Below are positions 21,563 to 23,376 of a stretch of DNA of 23,376 bases, one piece after another. Position 1 is the first letter of the stretch. Every line of letters begins with the position of its first letter. The notes beneath the pieces are model-generated. The model was not told the origin of the DNA and ran no database searches. It saw nothing but the letters and a program-made list of their open reading frames with translations. The position numbers and the translations under genes are program-made. Source of the DNA: CAYVAR01 sp964449675 (GTDB taxonomy: Bacteria; Patescibacteriota; Microgenomatia; UBA10105; UBA927); assembly GCA_964449675.1 (NCBI GenBank), contig CAYVAR010000022.1:1-23376 (forward strand), written 5' to 3'.

Positions 21563-23376
21563 ATGGCAATAGATACAAAAAATTCTCTATCCCCGACTGC
21601 CGAGCTTTTTGAAAAAAATCCGCTTCTTGCCCGCGCCATCCAAATCTACTGGTTTGCCCAGTGGTACCACAAAGATGAAATTGCAAAAACTTTTGCGCTT
21701 CTTGATGTTAATCCAAATAAGATAACTCTTGAAGATGAAAGGTCTCGCCAAGCTCTTTTAGAATTCGCAAAACGATTTGAACTGGATCATCCCGACAAAC
21801 AAACCGTAGTGGAAAAAGTTGTACCTACACAAACGGTCGAAACGGGACTGACCTATGCAGAAAAAATTTATGGCGAAGCACAACGGAAAAAATTTGTTGA
21901 ACAACTGACGGATAACTACATACAACAACTGAGAAAACAAAAAGTTAACCTTGGTGACCCAAAAATTGCGCAGCCACCGATTCGAAAAGAAATAGCAGAC
22001 AGAGTCGAAGAGATAGTAAAAACCACGAGTGACCCGACGCAGGTCGCTCAAAAGATCCAACAAGAGCTCACCTCCATGCGGGGCTTACCTGCGAGACCGG
22101 ATCAGGTAGCGACAGCGGCTGCGGCAACCACAAAAGAGTTTGAACGCTCTGCCTACTTTCTTACCAACCAACAATCAGTTGTTTCTGCCATAAATACCGC
22201 GATCCTTCGCGCGCCGGTTGAACGAAAAGATGTGTATGCCCAGGTGCTCACGGCGCTTGTTGCGGAAGACCCGAGCGCACTTACCTCTGTTGAAGGAGTT
22301 GAGCGGACGACGAAACAAGCAATGGAATTTGAACGCGTCGGCGCGACGCTTATATCTGACTATCTCCCTGATCCGGCAAAACTAAACATTGGGACGGAAA
22401 AATTCTTCCGGTCATATGCAAAAACCGGTACGGAGAAAATTTCCGCTGTAGTTGCCGATGGACTCATGAAGCTTATGAGTCCCGAAAGACAATGGGAAAT
22501 AGCCGAAGCGTTCCTGGGCAAATCGTTTGACAAGGTCATGGCTGATACCGATACCCTAACAAGACTTTTTGGCGAAGGATTTGTCGGATCAGATCTCTAT
22601 AATTACCTTATCCAAAATAGCAACAGGACTTTTGCAGGTCAAAAAGGATCAATGTCCTCTGGTATGCAAAAGATCAGAGGATCTTTTGATGACATCGTCA
22701 CGCCAATTATCCGCGGCCCTATCGAGCCACTCGTCGGGACGCCGGATCAACACATCTTAGATATTATCAAGCTCAATCAGATGGGTGTTTTTTCCAAAGA
22801 AACTCTCGGCATCCCCCATCCTTCTCCCGCAGGAGATAGGCCTCTTGTCCGCGGCGCGACAAGCTATACCGCGGAGTTTACCTCGGCAAATGTTCCTTCA
22901 CAGTTAACTGTATTTACCTGGCACGCACGCGACGTATTTTTCTCCATGATCCACAAATCAGAAGCAAACCACCATGCGTTTGAATTTTTAAGTGACCTTG
23001 GCGGGTGGATTTTCAATTGGGGTGCAAAAGAGGGCGCCAAAAAGGCGGCCTCAACGGTCGCTGGCGAAGGTGCCAAAAGAGGCTTAGCTGCCTTGTTGAC
23101 CAAGGTAGGACTTTCTGGGCTTGCGGGCATACTCACTGGCGGTACAAGTTGGCTTGCTCAAGCTGCACTCTGGCTTGGTGGCTCCTTCCTGGGAAAAGCC
23201 TGGGGTGGGCTGAGAAACCTTCTCTCGCTTTCGTGGATTTTAGGAAGTGGAGAAAAAGGCAAGTGGACTGACGATGTTGCCCTCGTTATGGCCATTGTCC
23301 TTGTGGGATTTATCCCGATTATCATGCTTATCGTCCTTTTTCAAACCGTCACCAAAGACACTTCGTTTCTGATGGC
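21563..23376 (+). CDS. Large unrecognised T4SS-linked protein with a membrane helix, truncated at the right edge
   Basis: The frame opens with ATG at 21563 (MAIDTKNSLSPTAELFEKNP) and stays open to the last base, 604 codons, so the gene is real but incomplete. I do not recognise the family. The first about 470 residues are soluble and mainly helical (for example AIQIYWFAQWYHKDEIAKTF, VEKVVPTQTVETGLTYAEKI). A stretch rich in glycine, alanine and tryptophan follows (about 485-550, with AGILTGGTSWLAQAALWLGG). A clear transmembrane helix is near the end of the window (about 572-592, ALVMAIVLVGFIPIIMLIVL). Its place directly after VirB4 is where channel components lie in related loci, so a membrane-channel or VirB6-like role is possible. 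Part of it may lie outside the cell beyond the helix. Confidence 0.8.
   Translation, partial: MAIDTKNSLSPTAELFEKNPLLARAIQIYWFAQWYHKDEIAKTFALLDVNPNKITLEDERSRQALLEFAKRFELDHPDKQTVVEKVVPTQTVETGLTYAEKIYGEAQRKKFVEQLTDNYIQQLRKQKVNLGDPKIAQPPIRKEIADRVEEIVKTTSDPTQVAQKIQQELTSMRGLPARPDQVATAAAATTKEFERSAYFLTNQQSVVSAINTAILRAPVERKDVYAQVLTALVAEDPSALTSVEGVERTTKQAMEFERVGATLISDYLPDPAKLNIGTEKFFRSYAKTGTEKISAVVADGLMKLMSPERQWEIAEAFLGKSFDKVMADTDTLTRLFGEGFVGSDLYNYLIQNSNRTFAGQKGSMSSGMQKIRGSFDDIVTPIIRGPIEPLVGTPDQHILDIIKLNQMGVFSKETLGIPHPSPAGDRPLVRGATSYTAEFTSANVPSQLTVFTWHARDVFFSMIHKSEANHHAFEFLSDLGGWIFNWGAKEGAKKAASTVAGEGAKRGLAALLTKVGLSGLAGILTGGTSWLAQAALWLGGSFLGKAWGGLRNLLSLSWILGSGEKGKWTDDVALVMAIVLVGFIPIIMLIVLFQTVTKDTSFLM

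Overview
The window looks like a scaffold piece from a Candidate Phyla Radiation (Patescibacteria) bacterium, most likely of the Microgenomates group. This is inferred from gene content, not from a marker gene. The signs are an archaeal-type upper mevalonate pathway, a stripped-down type IV secretion (T4SS) locus with many small T4SS-type pilins, a PaaX/Cas2-like regulator, a stand-alone four-helix-bundle (23S IVS-type) protein, few Shine-Dalgarno sites, and A/T-rich repeats in many spacers. No tRNA, rRNA or CRISPR array was seen. A run of exactly 100 N (3726-3825) marks an assembly gap.

Left part (1-4328, minus strand). Reading leftwards from 4328: an ECF-type sigma factor cut by the gap, the tail of a one-helix membrane protein, a Yip1-like membrane protein, HMG-CoA reductase, HMG-CoA synthase, and the first 39 codons of a thiolase that leaves the window. 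Together the last three make acetoacetyl-CoA, HMG-CoA and mevalonate for isoprenoids. Both HMG-CoA genes carry in-frame insertions of the same CAAAACT-type repeat that fills the spacers around them.

T4SS part 1 (4370-8185, plus strand). A promoter facing away from the sigma factor gene starts a run of six paralogous two-helix pilins (T4SS_pilin/TrbC-VirB2 type), followed by a polytopic VirB6/TrbL-like protein. Several promoters sit so close to the start codon that leaderless transcripts are likely.

Middle (8204-14853, minus strand). An unrecognised 1176-residue protein with a C-terminal membrane anchor; a possible 59-residue ORF; a PaaX/Cas2-like regulator gene lying between two inverted copies of a 34-bp palindrome; the NAD genes nadE and nadD; and a four-helix-bundle gene bracketed by 23-bp inverted repeats.

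T4SS part 2 (14880-23376). A soluble VirD4/TraG-like ATPase on the minus strand diverges, across a spacer rich in inverted repeats, from a plus-strand operon. That operon encodes a PrgI (VirB3-like) protein fused to a coiled coil and a carboxypeptidase-regulatory-like domain, a TraC-like protein, the VirB4 ATPase, and a large unrecognised protein with a membrane helix that runs off the right edge. With no VirB7-VirB10 outer-membrane core seen, the set fits a single-membrane envelope. Its cargo (DNA, protein or surface fibre) cannot be told from sequence.
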